In this document: positions 61,650 to 64,000 of the stretch, one piece after another
Layout of the letters: each line of letters begins with the position of its first letter
How positions within the stretch are numbered: position 1 is the first letter of the stretch
NCBI GenBank assembly: GCA_902826165.1
Contig: CADEDV010000001.1
Location: 1-64,000, forward strand
Source of the DNA: an uncultured Bacteroidota bacterium
GTDB taxonomy: Bacteria; Bacteroidota; Bacteroidia; Chitinophagales; Chitinophagaceae
DNA: 64,000 bases
Reading direction: 5' to 3'
Program-made: the position numbers and the translations under genes
The notes under the pieces: model-generated
Told to the model about the DNA's origin: nothing
Seen by the model: the letters and a program-made list of their open reading frames with translations, nothing else
The model's database searches: none

Positions 61650-64000
61650 ATGAAAGCGAAATTCATCTATGTTATTGCTGCAGTTATGCTGACTGCCAGC
61701 AGTACTGCCCAGCGTCAGCAAATTAGTTTTGATAAGGACTGGAAATTTCATTTCGGTCATGCGGCCAATGCAGAGAAAGATTTTAATTACAGCATTGCCA
61801 CGATCTTTTCAAAATCAGGAGGCGCTGCCAAAACAGCGATTGATGCAAAGTTTGATGACAATAAGTGGCGTAAGCTCGACCTCCCGCATGACTGGGCCGT
61901 TGAACTACCCTTTGTAAAGGTGGATAATTTTGATGTAATGGCCCATGGTTATAAACCGGTGGGTGGTTTATTCCCGGAAACCAGTATCGGCTGGTACCGG
62001 AAACATTTCACTGTTGCCAGAACAGATTCCGGTCAGCGTTTCCAGTTACAGTTTGATGGCATATTCCGGGATGCGAATATCTGGCTCAACGGATTTTTCC
62101 TCGGTAATAATAAAAGCGGTTATGTGGGTGTGGCATATGATGTAACGGACTATATCAATTTCGATAAAGACAATGTGATCGTGGTGAGAGCCGATGCTTC
62201 GCAATATGAAGGCTGGTTTTATGAAGGAGCGGGTATCTACCGGCATGTGTGGCTGAATATATACAAGAACGTCAACATAACTAAAGATGGAGTATTTGCT
62301 TACTCCACTATTAAAGGAGATGTGGCCACGGTTACCATTGAAACAAGTTTACAAAACCAGGAACTGAATACAGCCAGTTGTTCGGTGTATTCTTATATCA
62401 CCGACAGGAACGGAAAAAAATTGGTTCAGTCAAAAGAACAATCCCTTTCATTGCCGGTCAATGGTACAGTAACCGTAAAAGCAAGTATGGCTCTCGCCGG
62501 GTCAAAACTATGGTCGCTGGAAGATCCTTATTTATACCGGGTGGTTTCCATCGTAAAGCAAAATGGAACAATCATTGACAGTGTCAAACAACGCTTCGGT
62601 ATCCGGTCCATCGAGATAAAACCCAACGGTGTTTTCCTGAACGGGAAATATATCAAGCTACAGGGAATGAACAATCACCAGGACCATGCAGGGGTTGGCA
62701 GCGCATTGCCAGATTATTTACAATATTACCGGGTGAGTTTATTAAAAAGAATGGGAGTGAATGCTTATCGCACCAGTCATAATGCACCCACGCCGGAATT
62801 GTTAGATGCCTGTGACAGCCTGGGCATGCTGGTGATGGATGAGCAACGGTTACTCAACAGCAGTCCTGAATACACGGACCAGTTTGAACGGCTCATCAAA
62901 AGAGACCGGAGTCGGGCTTCCGTGTTTATGTGGTCCATCGGTAATGAAGAGGGTTGGATACATACCACAAGTATTGGTAAACGAATAGCACAAACATTAA
63001 TAGCCAAACAAAAAGAGCTAGACCCGACAAGAACCTGTACGTATGCTGCAGACCTGGGTAATGTATATAAAGGAGTGAATGAAGTGATCCCTGTCCGTTC
63101 TTTTAATTACCGGCAGTTTGCTGTGGCGGATTATCACCGTGATCATCCAGATCAGCCGATCATCGGAACAGAAATGGGCAGCACGGTTACCACGAGAGGT
63201 ATCTATGAAAAAGATACCATCAGGGGTTATGTACCCGACCAGGATATAACTGCGCCCTGGTGGGCCAGCAAAGCAGAAGACTGGTGGACATTAGCCGCAA
63301 CCAATGATTTCTGGCTCGGCGGTTTTGTATGGACCGGTTTTGACTACCGCGGCGAACCCACACCGTACGAATGGCCGAATATCAATTCGCATTTTGGTAT
63401 CCTGGATATGTGCGGCTTCCCCAAGAATATTTATTACTACTATAAAAGCTGGTGGACCGATGAAGATGTATTGCATATCTCCCCGCACTGGAACTGGAGT
63501 AGCAAGGCAGCCGGCTGGAATAAAAAACAAGGTGACCCGGTGGATGTATGGGTGAATAGCAATGCGGATAACGTGGAGCTGTTCCTGAATGGGAAAAGCC
63601 TGGGTAAAAAAGAGATGCCCCGGAACAGTCACCTGCAATGGACCGTGCATTATGAACCCGGCAAACTGGAAGCGGTCGCTTATAAAAAAGGGAAACGGTT
63701 AACCACTAAAGTAGAAACAACGGGACAACCCGTGGAAGTGGTGGTGACCCCGTATAAAACAACCATACTCGCCGATGGCAAAGATGTAACTGTTCTCAAC
63801 ATCACCGTGCTTGACCGGGAAGGGCGGGAAGTACCGGATGCTGATAATCTGATTAAGTTCAATCTTGCAGGTGATGGAAAAATAATTGGCGTGGGGAATG
63901 GTGATCCCAGCAGTCATGAACCGGATAAATGTATGGAAGGGGCCTGGCAACGGAGCTTATTCAATGGAAAATGCCAGGTGATCATTCAATCAGGTACAAA
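61650..64000 (+). CDS. GH2 beta-galactosidase, 3' end beyond the window
   Basis: 783 codons are present from the ATG at 61650 and the frame is still open at the right edge. Signal peptide about 1-21 (FIYVIAAVMLTASSTAQ). The N-terminal sandwich (about 25-190) has WRKLDLPHDWAVELPF and GWYRKHFTV; the barrel holds NRTSHNAPTP-type sugar contacts, VFMWSIGNEEGW (acid/base Glu near 432) and IIGTEMGSTV (nucleophile Glu near 507). It releases galactose from galacto-oligosaccharides made by the GH53 enzyme. The signal sequence puts it in the periplasm or beyond. It is 39 bp after GH53. Confidence 0.93.
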   Translation, partial: MKAKFIYVIAAVMLTASSTAQRQQISFDKDWKFHFGHAANAEKDFNYSIATIFSKSGGAAKTAIDAKFDDNKWRKLDLPHDWAVELPFVKVDNFDVMAHGYKPVGGLFPETSIGWYRKHFTVARTDSGQRFQLQFDGIFRDANIWLNGFFLGNNKSGYVGVAYDVTDYINFDKDNVIVVRADASQYEGWFYEGAGIYRHVWLNIYKNVNITKDGVFAYSTIKGDVATVTIETSLQNQELNTASCSVYSYITDRNGKKLVQSKEQSLSLPVNGTVTVKASMALAGSKLWSLEDPYLYRVVSIVKQNGTIIDSVKQRFGIRSIEIKPNGVFLNGKYIKLQGMNNHQDHAGVGSALPDYLQYYRVSLLKRMGVNAYRTSHNAPTPELLDACDSLGMLVMDEQRLLNSSPEYTDQFERLIKRDRSRASVFMWSIGNEEGWIHTTSIGKRIAQTLIAKQKELDPTRTCTYAADLGNVYKGVNEVIPVRSFNYRQFAVADYHRDHPDQPIIGTEMGSTVTTRGIYEKDTIRGYVPDQDITAPWWASKAEDWWTLAATNDFWLGGFVWTGFDYRGEPTPYEWPNINSHFGILDMCGFPKNIYYYYKSWWTDEDVLHISPHWNWSSKAAGWNKKQGDPVDVWVNSNADNVELFLNGKSLGKKEMPRNSHLQWTVHYEPGKLEAVAYKKGKRLTTKVETTGQPVEVVVTPYKTTILADGKDVTVLNITVLDREGREVPDADNLIKFNLAGDGKIIGVGNGDPSSHEPDKCMEGAWQRSLFNGKCQVIIQSGT

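Overview
The window looks like chromosome from a member of the Bacteroidota, most likely family Chitinophagaceae. The reasons are two SusC/SusD pairs, several proteins with a type IX secretion (T9SS) C-terminal tail, SusE/SusF-type lipoproteins, Nudix-type and LacI-type sugar regulators, and -7 boxes of the form TAnnTTTG. No rRNA, tRNA, CRISPR array, insertion sequence or phage gene was seen. Family-level placement is inference from gene content.

Layout. 1-7.3 kb: the 3' end of a GH18 chitinase-like gene, a small Cys/His-rich protein gene coupled to a membrane patatin-like phospholipase, the GTPase gene obg, a small secreted DUF6970-like protein and two T9SS cargo genes. 7.6-14.9 kb: a phenylacetate degradation cluster, mostly on the minus strand (paaE, paaA, paaB, paaC, paaD, then paaG, paaI, paaY) with a TetR-type gene beside paaE. 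A plus-strand gene for a secreted protein splits it, and a GC-rich palindromic repeat occurs twice, once inside the paaB reading frame. 15-21.7 kb: a PfkB-family kinase, a secreted lamin-tail protein, asd with a candidate attenuator leader, a DUF2461 protein and the DNA ligase gene ligA.

21.9-47.6 kb: an alpha-glucoside and sucrose/trehalose locus. It holds a secreted GH13 amylase, a Nudix-type regulator, LacI-1, SusC1/SusD1, two giant VCBS/UnbV lipoproteins, a membrane-anchored SRPBCC/GyrI-like protein, an SLC45-like sugar transporter, a fructokinase, a cytoplasmic amylosucrase, a GH37 trehalase, a second MFS transporter and LacI-2. A recurring 10-bp site with the LacI-type form CAAnCGnTTG lies at or next to the start of SusC1, both transporters and LacI-2, so these genes probably form one regulon. 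The model: oligosaccharides are cut outside, enter by SusCD and MFS transporters, then amylosucrase (glucan plus fructose), fructokinase and trehalase feed glycolysis.

47.7-50.8 kb: an outer-membrane barrel, a vanadium haloperoxidase-like lipoprotein and an unknown membrane-anchored protein. 50.8-64 kb: a secreted GH65 enzyme divergent from a second locus (SusC2, SusD2, SusE-like, SusF-like, GH53 endo-galactanase, GH2 galactosidase running off the end). That order resembles the beta-1,4-galactan locus of Bacteroides. The GH65 protein carries two Glu residues spaced as in a hydrolase rather than a phosphorylase.
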